Source: Candidatus Hydrogenedentota bacterium
GTDB lineage: Bacteria > Hydrogenedentota > Hydrogenedentia > Hydrogenedentiales > GCA-2746185
Assembly (NCBI GenBank): GCA_012965445.1
Contig: DTSJ01000271.1
Span: forward strand, 1 to 10,076
Length of the DNA stretch: 10,076 bases
Direction: 5' to 3'
Shown piece by piece: positions 1-5,800 of this stretch. Every line of letters begins with the position of its first letter. Positions within the stretch are counted from its first letter, which is position 1. Under the pieces are notes generated by a model, which ran no database searches, was not told the DNA's origin, and saw only the letters and a list, made by a program, of their open reading frames with translations. Made by a program: the position numbers and the translations under genes.

Positions 1-516
1 CGCCGCCTCAATCGCATCCAGATGCTCATACCAAATCCCGAAACTCGAAGAAGGCCCCCCCACATTCGTCCGGTTGTTATGCCCCGACCCAAGCCCCGGA
101 TTCACCCTCACCGACACCTCAGCGCCGCGGAAGAGGCCCCCAAACGACCTCAGCTGGCCTACAGAAGAAGCATTAAAAAGCACCCCCTGCTCCACCAATT
201 CCTTCAAATTACCCGGAATCTCCTGCGCCGTAATCTGAATACTCCCCGGCTCGACCCCAGCCAATAGCGCTCGTTCCGCCTCATACCCGCTGCTCGCATC
301 AATATGCAGTCCACGCCCCGTCAGCACCTGCACAACAGCCCCCGTAGGCAGCGCCTTCATCGCATATCGAGCCGTCAACCCATAAGCATTCGGAAATCCC
401 AGCACCGCATCCGCAGAATCCTCAAGCGTAGCCCTATCATAAACAAAAACAGGACTCCCAAACTCCTCCCGGATAGCAACAGCCCGCTCCGCACTTAAAA
501 AAGTCAATTCTTCCAT
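1..516 (-). CDS. lysA: Diaminopimelate decarboxylase, N-terminal 172 residues (runs off left edge)
   Basis: LysA decarboxylates meso-diaminopimelate to L-lysine, the last step of lysine synthesis, as a cytoplasmic PLP enzyme. The frame is open from ATG at 516 to base 1, giving 172 codons with no stop; the family is about 400-420 residues, so over half is missing. Visible are the PLP-lysine motif YAMKALP (K54), the HIDASSGYEAERALLAG strand-turn (71-87), and RVNPGLGSGHNNRTNVGG (137-154) followed by SSSFGIW. This last stretch matches the E. coli-type LysA segment around GHGHSQKTNTGG. The start is supported by an AGAAGGG ribosome site at 526-532, nine bases upstream, and by a promoter at 539-567. 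Codons are rich in GGG, GCG, GTG and TTG, following the C-rich plus strand. A carboxynorspermidine-type decarboxylase is a less likely alternative, because that family lacks this loop as far as I recall. Confidence 0.88.
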   Translation of the reverse strand, partial: MEELTFLSAERAVAIREEFGSPVFVYDRATLEDSADAVLGFPNAYGLTARYAMKALPTGAVVQVLTGRGLHIDASSGYEAERALLAGVEPGSIQITAQEIPGNLKELVEQGVLFNASSVGQLRSFGGLFRGAEVSVRVNPGLGSGHNNRTNVGGPSSSFGIWYEHLDAIEAA

Positions 517-538
517 CGACCATAACCCTTCTCTCAAA

Positions 539-567
539 ATTCCACCAGCAAACCACGATAATATCAA
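539..567 (-). promoter_or_regulatory. Predicted sigma-70 promoter of lysA
   Basis: Read on the minus strand: -35 TTGATA (567-562), a 17-base spacer, and -10 TGGAAT (544-539). The -35 box is good and the -10 box is weak (4 of 6). Transcription would start near 532, at the edge of the ribosome site. Confidence 0.4.
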
Positions 568-601
568 CCGCACACCCCAATCCGCCAGTATGCATACACC
601 G

Positions 602-628
602 CCGTAGGGGCGACCCTGCGCGGTCGCC
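602..628. repeat. Hairpin repeat, copy 1, between lysA and smpB
   Basis: GGCGACC (609-615) and GGTCGCC (622-628) are perfect 7-base inverted arms around a 6-base loop. The unit starts CCGTAGGGGCG. Bases 602-626 match 1914-1938 at 22 of 25 positions, and the core resembles the hairpin at 1173-1189. No T-tract clearly follows on either strand that would make it a classical terminator. It reads as a small dispersed intergenic repeat. Confidence 0.6.
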
Positions 629-656
629 TTTGTTTCGCACCCAAAACTTCCCCTAT

Positions 657-685
657 TTAACAACCCCACACATTGTACGTATAAT
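657..685 (+). promoter_or_regulatory. Predicted sigma-70 promoter of smpB
   Basis: -35 TTAACA (657-662, 5 of 6), a 17-base spacer, and a perfect -10 TATAAT (680-685). Transcription would start around 692, leaving a leader of roughly 16 bases before the ATG at 708. This excludes the upstream in-frame starts at 630 and 684 as the natural start. Confidence 0.7.
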
Positions 686-707
686 GCGCCCTCCAGAAAG
701 CAAAACC

Positions 708-1166
708 ATGAACGAACACCTCATAGCAAAAAATAAACGCGCCTACCACGACTACGTCATCGTTGACTCCTACGAGGCCGGCATCGCACTCAAGGGAACC
801 GAAGTAAAATCCCTGCGTGCAGGGCACCTGATCCTCAAAGACAGCTATATCGACGTCAACAGCGGCGAAATGTTCCTCAAAAACGCCCACATCCCTCCCT
901 ACGAACAAGGCAACATACACAACCACGAACCCGAACGCCCCCGAAAACTTCTCATGCACAAACACGAGATCATCAGAATCGGAAGCAAAATTGACGAAAG
1001 AGGCATGACCCTCATCCCCCTCCGCGTCTACTTCAAAAGAGGAAAAGTAAAAATCCAGGTTGGCCTCTGCAAAGGTAAAGACCGCGCAGACAAACGGCAC
1101 GCCCTCAAAGCACAAGAGGCAAAACGCGACATGGATCGCGCAGTACGCGACGCCCAAAAACAATAG
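708..1166 (+). CDS. smpB: SsrA (tmRNA)-binding protein SmpB
   Basis: SmpB carries tmRNA into stalled ribosomes for trans-translation, freeing the ribosome and tagging the incomplete peptide for degradation. The 152-residue length is normal. Family landmarks appear in order: AKNKRAYHDY (7-16), YEAGIALKGTEVKSLRAG (22-39), LKDSYI (43-48), HIPPYEQGN (61-69), and RKLLMHKHEI (79-88). The last landmark is a basic C-terminal tail rich in KR and ending DRAVRDAQKQ, which in known SmpB enters the mRNA channel. The frame is open upstream to 630, but I chose ATG 708 because the homology begins there and the predicted -10 box lies at 680-685. No strong Shine-Dalgarno is seen; AGAAAG at 693-698 is weak. The tmRNA gene itself is not in the window. 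A hairpin follows the stop at once, and the thioesterase gene is 57 bases downstream. Confidence 0.96.
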   Translation: MNEHLIAKNKRAYHDYVIVDSYEAGIALKGTEVKSLRAGHLILKDSYIDVNSGEMFLKNAHIPPYEQGNIHNHEPERPRKLLMHKHEIIRIGSKIDERGMTLIPLRVYFKRGKVKIQVGLCKGKDRADKRHALKAQEAKRDMDRAVRDAQKQ

Positions 1167-1172
1167 AATACC

Positions 1173-1189
1173 CGCGACCTGTGGTCGCG
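1173..1189. repeat. Hairpin after smpB
   Basis: CGCGACC (1173-1179) and GGTCGCG (1183-1189) form a perfect 7-base stem with a 3-base loop, six bases after the smpB stop. No T-run follows, so intrinsic termination is doubtful. The arms resemble those of the repeat at 609-628, so it may be a shortened relative. It could also stabilise the smpB 3' end. Confidence 0.45.
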
Positions 1190-1223
1190 CACCAAGCGAT
1201 ACGCAGTTACAATAGGACACCCC

Positions 1224-1634
1224 ATGAGCGAAGTCAGACCCTTTCTCACAGAACTTAATATCCGCGTCAAAACATACGACATCGACTTCATCGGACACGT
1301 TAACAACGCCGTCTACGTAGGCTGGCTCGAAGACCTCCGACTCGAACTCCTCGACCACTATTACCCCCTCGAAGAAATGACCGCAGAAAACATATCCCCA
1401 ATCATAATCAACACCAGCATCCACTACAAACAAGGAATCGTTCTCGCGGACAAACACGTTTCCGCCCGCATGTGGATGCACTCCCTTGACAAAGCCGCCT
1501 TCCATCTCTTCGCCGAATTCCTCGTAGGCGACGAAATCCGATGCACCGCCACCCAGCGCTGCGCCTTCGTCAACACAAAAAAAATGAGAATCATCCGCAT
1601 CCCGGAACGAATGAAATCCCGATTTGAGTCCTGA
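1224..1634 (+). CDS. Acyl-CoA thioesterase, 4HBT/YbgC-FadM-like hotdog protein
   Basis: A 136-residue single hotdog-domain protein, the usual size for the 4-hydroxybenzoyl-CoA thioesterase/YbgC/FadM family, which hydrolyses acyl-CoA thioesters in the cytoplasm. The diagnostic N-terminal segment is YDIDFIGHVNNAVYVGW (18-34). It holds the family Asp of the DxDxxGHVNN motif, which starts the long central helix, followed by LEDLRLELLD. Further strands (SIHYKQGI, HVSARMWMHSLDKAAFHLFAEFLV, CTATQRCAFVN) fit the hotdog sheet. An AGGA site at 1214-1217 precedes the ATG by six bases. The gene lies 57 bases after smpB on the same strand and may be cotranscribed. A weak TACAAT box at 1208-1213 is not convincing as a separate promoter. 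The substrate cannot be told from sequence. The specific subfamily is uncertain, but the fold assignment is firm. Confidence 0.85.
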   Translation: MSEVRPFLTELNIRVKTYDIDFIGHVNNAVYVGWLEDLRLELLDHYYPLEEMTAENISPIIINTSIHYKQGIVLADKHVSARMWMHSLDKAAFHLFAEFLVGDEIRCTATQRCAFVNTKKMRIIRIPERMKSRFES

Positions 1635-1696
1635 GGCCATTCCCCCGGAAACGCCCATGTACCGATTGGCAAAGTACGCGCCCCGTAGAACGTGTC

Positions 1697-1717
1697 ATTC
1701 CCAACTCGATTGGGAAT
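1697..1717. repeat. REP-like palindrome ATTCCC...GGGAAT
   Basis: TTCCCAA (1698-1704) and TTGGGAA (1710-1716) form a perfect 7-base stem with a 5-base loop, in the context GTCATTCCC...GGGAATC. This layout (ATTCCC, about nine bases, GGGAAT) resembles short palindromic intergenic repeats common in many bacteria, such as Neisseria dRS3. Only one copy is present in the window, so repeat status is inferred from resemblance. Confidence 0.45.
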
Positions 1718-1723
1718 CTCTAG

Positions 1724-1909
1724 CACCATCGGCGCCATCCAAGTAAAGAAACAATCCAGCGAACCGAAAAATACTACGCCAAACACGAAAAACCCTCGGC
1801 CCTCCCCCAGGCCCACCAAATCCTCACCCGCGAACACCGCCTGAGCCTCACCCTCTACAACACCTTTGTGAAGCAGTGGGGACTCCCAAAATACGAAATC
1901 GCCTATTAA
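1724..1909 (+). pseudogene. Start-less gene remnant, 61 codons, unrecognised
   Basis: The frame is open from the TAG at 1721-1723 to TAA at 1907-1909 but has no ATG; its only alternative start codons (CTG, GTG) come late. The last ~48 residues look like real protein: EKYYAKHEKPSALPQAHQIL, then REHRLSLTLYNTF, then VKQWGLPKYEIAY. Codons are C-ended (CTC, ACC, GCC, CAC), as in neighbouring plus-strand genes. I do not recognise the family. It is best read as the 3' end of a lost gene, possibly cut where the REP-like palindrome now lies (1697-1717). A chance open frame with coding-like bias from the C-rich strand is the alternative. Confidence 0.4.
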
Positions 1910-1913
1910 ATAA

Positions 1914-1938
1914 CCGTAGGGGCGCCCCTGTGTGGTCG
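1914..1938. repeat. Hairpin repeat, copy 2 (degenerate)
   Basis: It matches 602-626 at 22 of 25 positions, beginning with the identical CCGTAGGGGCG. The three differences (A/C, C/T, C/T) weaken the palindrome seen in copy 1. After GGTCG the two copies diverge (here GGTCGGCCGCC). It starts five bases after the stop of the gene remnant. Confidence 0.6.
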
Positions 1939-2095
1939 GCCGCCTCGATCACCGCAAAGGAGGACAAGGCTCCTGCCGAGCTGATGCACTCAAAAAATAC
2001 GAAAGAAAAATCCAATAAATCCGGTCAATCCCGTTATCCAGTCAGAAACAATGGGTCGTCCATTGAAATCCATTCTAGATTCTGTTACTCTTAAA

Positions 2096-2124
2096 TCCCG
2101 TTGGGGAACGGGACTTTCCTTTTT
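2096..2124 (+). terminator. Candidate rho-independent terminator upstream of kdsB
   Basis: TCCCGTT (2096-2102) and AACGGGA (2107-2113) form a perfect 7-base stem with a GGGG loop, followed by CTTTCCTTTT. The T-tract is interrupted but rightward. It would stop transcription coming from the smpB/thioesterase side. The 5' arm can alternatively pair with CGGGATTT at 2159-2166. Confidence 0.5.
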
Positions 2125-2256
2125 CTTCCACACATGCTCTGACGCATGAGATCCGTTGCGGGATTTCACGTTGCCAGGCATATTGTTTGTTGTTGCGGGG
2201 GTTGCAGTTGATCATTTTGTATGGTCGTGCTGTACACAGATTCGGAGGAAACGTGC

Positions 2257-3042
2257 ATGAGTGAAGAACGCGAAATTCTCGCGATCATTCCCGCCCGATT
2301 TGACTCTCATCGTTTCCCCGGAAAAGTCATCGCTGAACTCGCCGGGAAACCCCTCGTCGTACATACCTACGAACGCACCATTCAGGCGAAGTGTATTTCC
2401 AAAGCGGTCATCGCTACGGACGATCAACAAGTAGCGGACGCGCTCGCGCCCTACGATATCGAAGTCGTGATGACTTCGCCCGATCATCCTTCCGGTACAG
2501 ATCGCATTGCGGAAGTAGCGCGTACTTCAACAGCGGACATCATCGTAAACGTCCAGGGCGACGAACCGATGCTCGATCCAATAACCATCGAACGCGCAGT
2601 CGAAGTCATGCTCCAGAATCCTAATTTACAAATGGCGACGGCGAAACACGCGATCACAAATCCCGATGACATCCAAAACCCCAACGTCGTTAAAGTCGTT
2701 ACCGGTCAAAACGGCATGGCCCTCTACTTCTCACGCAGCCCAATTCCTCACACGAGAGACATCACTGATCAGTCTCCCGATCATCCCGTTTACTGGCAGC
2801 ACATCGGCCTCTACGTCTTCCGTCGCTCCTTCCTGCTCGACTACGCAGCAATGGAACCGACCGAACTCGAAGGCCTCGAAAAGCTCGAACAACTCAGGGT
2901 TCTCGAAAATGGGCATCAAATCGCCGTCGTCGAGACGGATTTCAAGTCAATCGGCGTCGATACGCCGGAAGACCTTGAGCGTGTCAGAAAACTCATTGAA
3001 GATAAACTCAGCACCCAGAAAACAGAAAGAAACGAGTCCTAA
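2257..3042 (+). CDS. kdsB: 3-deoxy-manno-octulosonate cytidylyltransferase (CMP-Kdo synthetase)
   Basis: KdsB joins CTP and Kdo to make CMP-Kdo plus pyrophosphate, activating Kdo for transfer to lipid A in the cytoplasm. The 261-residue length is normal. Family motifs in order: IIPARFDSHRFPGK (10-23, nucleotide-binding start), ATDD (53-56), HPSGTDR (77-83), VNVQGDEP (97-104, metal and CTP binding), YFSRSPIP (157-164), QHIGLYVFRR (181-190), LEKLEQLRVLENG (208-219), and VDTPEDLE (234-241). The frame is open to an ATG at 2221, but ATG 2257 is preferred. It has GGAGGAA at 2244-2250, six bases upstream, and the homology begins immediately after it. The TAA stop abuts the pyrG ATG, so the two are surely one operon with coupled translation. 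Its presence implies a lipopolysaccharide outer membrane. CMP-Kdo for capsule (KpsU-type) cannot be excluded. Confidence 0.96.
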   Translation: MSEEREILAIIPARFDSHRFPGKVIAELAGKPLVVHTYERTIQAKCISKAVIATDDQQVADALAPYDIEVVMTSPDHPSGTDRIAEVARTSTADIIVNVQGDEPMLDPITIERAVEVMLQNPNLQMATAKHAITNPDDIQNPNVVKVVTGQNGMALYFSRSPIPHTRDITDQSPDHPVYWQHIGLYVFRRSFLLDYAAMEPTELEGLEKLEQLRVLENGHQIAVVETDFKSIGVDTPEDLERVRKLIEDKLSTQKTERNES

Positions 3043-4662
3043 ATGCCCAAGTATGTATTCATCACCGGAGGTGTCGTCTCATCCATTGGTAAAGGTGTCG
3101 TGTCCGCGAGCCTGGGAACAATGCTCGAATCCCGCGGATACAAAATTGCCATGATGAAGATGGATCCCTATCTCAACGTCGACCCCGGTACCATGAATCC
3201 CTACGAGCACGGCGAAGTATTCGTTACCGATGACGGTGCCGAGACAGACCTCGATCTCGGACACTACGAACGCTTCACCAACGCCCGACTCTCTCAGAAA
3301 TCGAACATCACAACCGGCAGCGTATACAACTCCGTGATCCAGAAAGAACGACGCGGCGAGTACCTCGGCAAAACCGTTCAAGTCATTCCCCATGTCACCA
3401 ACGAGATCAAAGCCAACATCCGATCGCTTACCGTTGAAAGTGAAAGCGACACCGACATCGCCCTCGTAGAGATCGGTGGTACCGTTGGGGATATCGAAGG
3501 ACTCCACTTTCTCGAAGCAATCCGCCAGTTCAAGTACGACGTACCCGAACACGACTGCTGCTATATCCACGTCACCCTCGTCCCCTATATCGAAGCCGCG
3601 GGCGAACTAAAGACCAAACCGACCCAGCACAGCGTTCGCTCACTACGCGACATCGGTATTCAGCCCAACGTAATCGTATGCCGGACCGGTCAGCAAAGCC
3701 TCGGCATCGAGGAACGCAAGAAAATCGCCATGTTCTGTGATGTCCGCGAAGAAGCAATCATCTGCGGTGAAGATGTCTCCCCGCTCTACGCCATTCCCTC
3801 CAATTTGCGAAAACAGGGCCTTGATACGCAGGTACTCAAAACACTCGCCCTTGACGAACGAACCTGCGATATGAGTAAATGGGACGATGTCGTCGCACAA
3901 ATGGCCGCCGCTACCGACGAAGTCCGAATTGCAGCAGTGGGTAAATACGTCGGTCACGACGATGCCTACAAGTCCATCAACGAGGCATTTGTCCACGCCG
4001 GAATCGCCAACAACTGTAAAGTCAATCTCGAATGGGTAGACTCGGAGCAATTCGAGTCCGGCGATGCGACCGAAGAAGTCCTCAGCCAATACGACGGAAT
4101 TGTAATTGGCCCTGGCTTCGGCGCGCGCGGCAGCGAAGGAAAAATAAATACTGCCCAATATGCCCGCGAATCGAAGACCCCTTACATGGGCATCTGTCTG
4201 GGTATGCAGATCGCCGTAATCGAGATGGCCCGAAATCTCCTTGGCCTCAAAAAAGCCAGCTCAACAGAATTCGATCCGGATACATCCGACCCCGTCATTT
4301 CACTCCTCTCCGAACAACGAGGCATCACCGATATGGGCGGCACCATGCGCTTGGGCGCATACAGTTGCAAACTTACCCCCGGTACCCGCATATACGAGGC
4401 CTACGGTAAAGACATCATTCAGGAACGCCACCGACATCGCTATGAGTTCAACAACGAATATCTTGAACGGCTCACCAACGGCGCGGGACTCGTCGTCAGC
4501 GGAACACACAGCCTCGGCGAACATGAACTCGTAGAAATCATCGAGATCAAAGATCACCCTTGGTTCTGCGCCGCTCAATTCCATCCCGAGTTCAAAAGCA
4601 CCCCCCTCAAGCCGCAGCCTATGTTCGGCGGATTCATAAAAGCCGCACTCAAGCAAAAGTAA
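3043..4662 (+). CDS. pyrG: CTP synthase (glutamine-hydrolysing)
   Basis: PyrG converts UTP to CTP using ATP and glutamine, the last step of de novo pyrimidine nucleotide synthesis; active as a cytoplasmic tetramer. The 539 residues equal the family norm. The N-terminal amidoligase domain shows VFITGGVVSSIGKG (5-18, P-loop-like, K17), MDPYLNVDPGTMNPYEHGE (40-58), ETDLDLGHYERF (67-78, D71) and VEIGGTVGDIEG (142-153, E143), the Mg and UTP sites. The C-terminal class I glutaminase domain has GICLGMQ with Cys385, plus QFHPEF with His514 and Glu516, so the triad is intact. The oxyanion-loop reads GPGFG (356-360) instead of the commoner PGGFG; I recall similar APGFG forms in Bacteroidetes. The ATG follows the kdsB stop with no gap and has only a weak purine-rich site inside kdsB, implying translational coupling. 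Functionally it feeds CTP to KdsB. Confidence 0.98.
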   Translation: MPKYVFITGGVVSSIGKGVVSASLGTMLESRGYKIAMMKMDPYLNVDPGTMNPYEHGEVFVTDDGAETDLDLGHYERFTNARLSQKSNITTGSVYNSVIQKERRGEYLGKTVQVIPHVTNEIKANIRSLTVESESDTDIALVEIGGTVGDIEGLHFLEAIRQFKYDVPEHDCCYIHVTLVPYIEAAGELKTKPTQHSVRSLRDIGIQPNVIVCRTGQQSLGIEERKKIAMFCDVREEAIICGEDVSPLYAIPSNLRKQGLDTQVLKTLALDERTCDMSKWDDVVAQMAAATDEVRIAAVGKYVGHDDAYKSINEAFVHAGIANNCKVNLEWVDSEQFESGDATEEVLSQYDGIVIGPGFGARGSEGKINTAQYARESKTPYMGICLGMQIAVIEMARNLLGLKKASSTEFDPDTSDPVISLLSEQRGITDMGGTMRLGAYSCKLTPGTRIYEAYGKDIIQERHRHRYEFNNEYLERLTNGAGLVVSGTHSLGEHELVEIIEIKDHPWFCAAQFHPEFKSTPLKPQPMFGGFIKAALKQK

Positions 4663-4683
4663 GTGAACCCCTAAATAAACTTT

Positions 4684-4705
4684 ACTCGGACATGGGACTC
4701 CGAGT
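4684..4705 (+). other. Hairpin after pyrG
   Basis: ACTCGGA (4684-4690) and TCCGAGT (4699-4705) form a perfect 7-base stem with an 8-base loop, 21 bases after the pyrG stop. No T-run follows, so it may be a transcript-end stabiliser or a rho-dependent site rather than an intrinsic terminator. Confidence 0.35.
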
Positions 4706-4758
4706 CGGGCGACAGTCCTTGCAATCAGGTAAAGTTATCCACGCCAAGTGTCTCGTGT

Positions 4759-4796
4759 TTATGAAAAGCTACCTAGTCATATCGACTTTTTCATAA
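4759..4796. repeat. AT-rich inverted repeat upstream of the 4818 gene
   Basis: TTATGAAAA (4759-4767) and TTTTCATAA (4788-4796) are perfect 9-base arms around 20 bases. The right arm ends 21 bases before the ATG at 4818. It could be an operator or mRNA leader stem, or form part of the promoter region. A weak promoter pair TCGACT (4782-4787) and TAAACT (4806-4811), 18 bases apart, overlaps it. No regulator can be named. Confidence 0.4.
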
Positions 4797-4817
4797 GGGG
4801 GCAGGTAAACTAGCCCG

Positions 4818-5792
4818 ATGGACATTCTCGAACGGTTTCATCTCGCTCTTTCCTATCTCGAAAAATCTGAAGAGGAACAGGCTGGCTGGGAACGAATTCG
4901 CGAAACCGAAGACTTCGATCACTCGCAGTACGACCTCATAAAGTCTCTTTATCGGCGTCATGTGAATCAGGCGAAAATACTTACAGATACAATTCGCAAC
5001 AGCCAGACAAAAAGCGTTCCTGATCTTGAAGAAGTACTGCGCGACATAGATCGTAAGCAGCGCAAACTAATCAAAGAGATCTCCAGCGGAAAGCTAGACC
5101 CCAAACAAGCCAATCGACGAAATAGAACAATTACCAAAGAACAATCCCGATTCGAAGACATACTAGCCTCTGCCCGCGCCATTTCCGAAGCCGAATCTAC
5201 AACGGACTTTGGCGGACGAATAGAACTTACCTTTGAGGAATTCGAAGAGAAGCTGGAAATCAATGACGAAGAATCCCTCGTTGCCGCGAAACCGCCCCGC
5301 GAGTTCAGAGCCACCAATGTCGCGATACTCGTCCTCCTCGGAGTCATAGCCTGGGCCGCATGGACCTATTGGGACGCACTCGGCAAAGCCTCATGGGAAA
5401 CCGAAGTAAAGGACCACAAGCAGTTTCTCCACATACGATGCACCAATACCGGAGAGAAAAGCATACGCGTCTACGCACCCTGGCCAGACGGATCGACGAC
5501 TCTCGACATGCCGCAAAAACTCCAGCGCATCACCTTCGGAATATTGCTCTACATTCGCGAGAAAGGCAAGCCCAACTTCCAGCTCCTCCCCGATTCCCCC
5601 GGAGTATGGAATCGGGCCGGACAGCCATTCGATAGTACTGCTCCGGTCATCATTCGCCCGGGAGAGAGACTCGACATCGTTCTCGATGTCCTGGAACTCA
5701 GGAAACTTGGAATCACTATCGATGCTGTCAAACTGGAGTACACACGCTACGGAGGGCGCAAAGTTGACGGACACGAACTACGGACACCCTGA
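4818..5792 (+). CDS. Unrecognised single-pass membrane protein with charged N-terminal half
   Basis: I do not recognise this 324-residue protein. Residues 1-158 are soluble, highly charged and mostly helical-looking, with heptad-like stretches at about 43-60 and 69-125 that suggest coiled coil. Residues 138-153 are very acidic. One membrane segment lies at about 167-187 (VAILVLLGVIAWAAWTYWDAL), preceded by KPPREFR. The positive-inside rule puts the N-terminus in the cytoplasm. The remaining ~137 residues look like beta-strand alternation (FLHIRCTNTGEKSIRVYAPW, VIIRPGERLDIVLDV), consistent with a small extracytoplasmic beta-sandwich. There is no signal peptide, enzymatic motif or lipobox. The ribosome site is weak (CAGG, 12 bases before ATG). 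It is 155 bases after pyrG and converges on nadE with only 8 bases between stops. Codons are less C-biased than in kdsB/pyrG. Coding status is supported by length, an open frame and sensible topology. Confidence 0.7.
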   Translation: MDILERFHLALSYLEKSEEEQAGWERIRETEDFDHSQYDLIKSLYRRHVNQAKILTDTIRNSQTKSVPDLEEVLRDIDRKQRKLIKEISSGKLDPKQANRRNRTITKEQSRFEDILASARAISEAESTTDFGGRIELTFEEFEEKLEINDEESLVAAKPPREFRATNVAILVLLGVIAWAAWTYWDALGKASWETEVKDHKQFLHIRCTNTGEKSIRVYAPWPDGSTTLDMPQKLQRITFGILLYIREKGKPNFQLLPDSPGVWNRAGQPFDSTAPVIIRPGERLDIVLDVLELRKLGITIDAVKLEYTRYGGRKVDGHELRTP

Positions 5793-5800
5793 TCGAACTC

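Larger units (their letters stand above)
1635..2256. other. Gene-poor spacer between the thioesterase gene and kdsB
   Basis: No intact gene is supported here. The stretch holds, in order, a REP-like hairpin (1697-1717), a start-less reading-frame remnant (1724-1909), a second copy of the CCGTAGGGGCG repeat (1914-1938), and a 6-base stem CAATGG/CCATTG (2049-2065). A terminator-like hairpin (2096-2124) and a small inverted repeat CATGC/GCATG (2133-2148) follow. Short open frames on both strands have no family features or ribosome sites. It looks like a decayed segment colonised by small repeats. The last 60 bases before kdsB are TG-rich, but I could not fix a convincing promoter there. Confidence 0.6.

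Noticed and set aside
22..498. Plus-strand open frames rich in Arg, Pro and His over lysA
   Set aside because: Low-complexity shadows of the minus-strand lysA frame, with no ribosome site or family motif.
657..1658. 333-codon minus-strand open frame across smpB and the thioesterase gene
   Set aside because: It is the antisense shadow of two well-supported genes, with a Phe/Val/Asp/Gly-rich translation typical of reading C-ended codons backwards.
1876..2094. 72-codon plus-strand frame over the repeat copy 2 and spacer
   Set aside because: No ribosome site, no recognisable motif, composition of random translated spacer; it also spans a dispersed repeat.
4108..4122. Altered oxyanion loop GPGFG instead of PGGFG in CTP synthase
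   Set aside because: The Cys-His-Glu triad and all other motifs are intact and I recall similar APGFG variants in Bacteroidetes enzymes; a lineage variant rather than a new activity.
4735..4743. DnaA-box-like TTATCCACG upstream of the 4818 gene
   Set aside because: Single 8-of-9 match with no cluster, no adjacent dnaA/dnaN and no AT-rich unwinding region; not evidence of an origin.
4560..4796. 78-codon plus-strand frame overlapping the end of pyrG and the following spacer
   Set aside because: Most of it lies inside pyrG in another frame; no ribosome site and no protein-like features.
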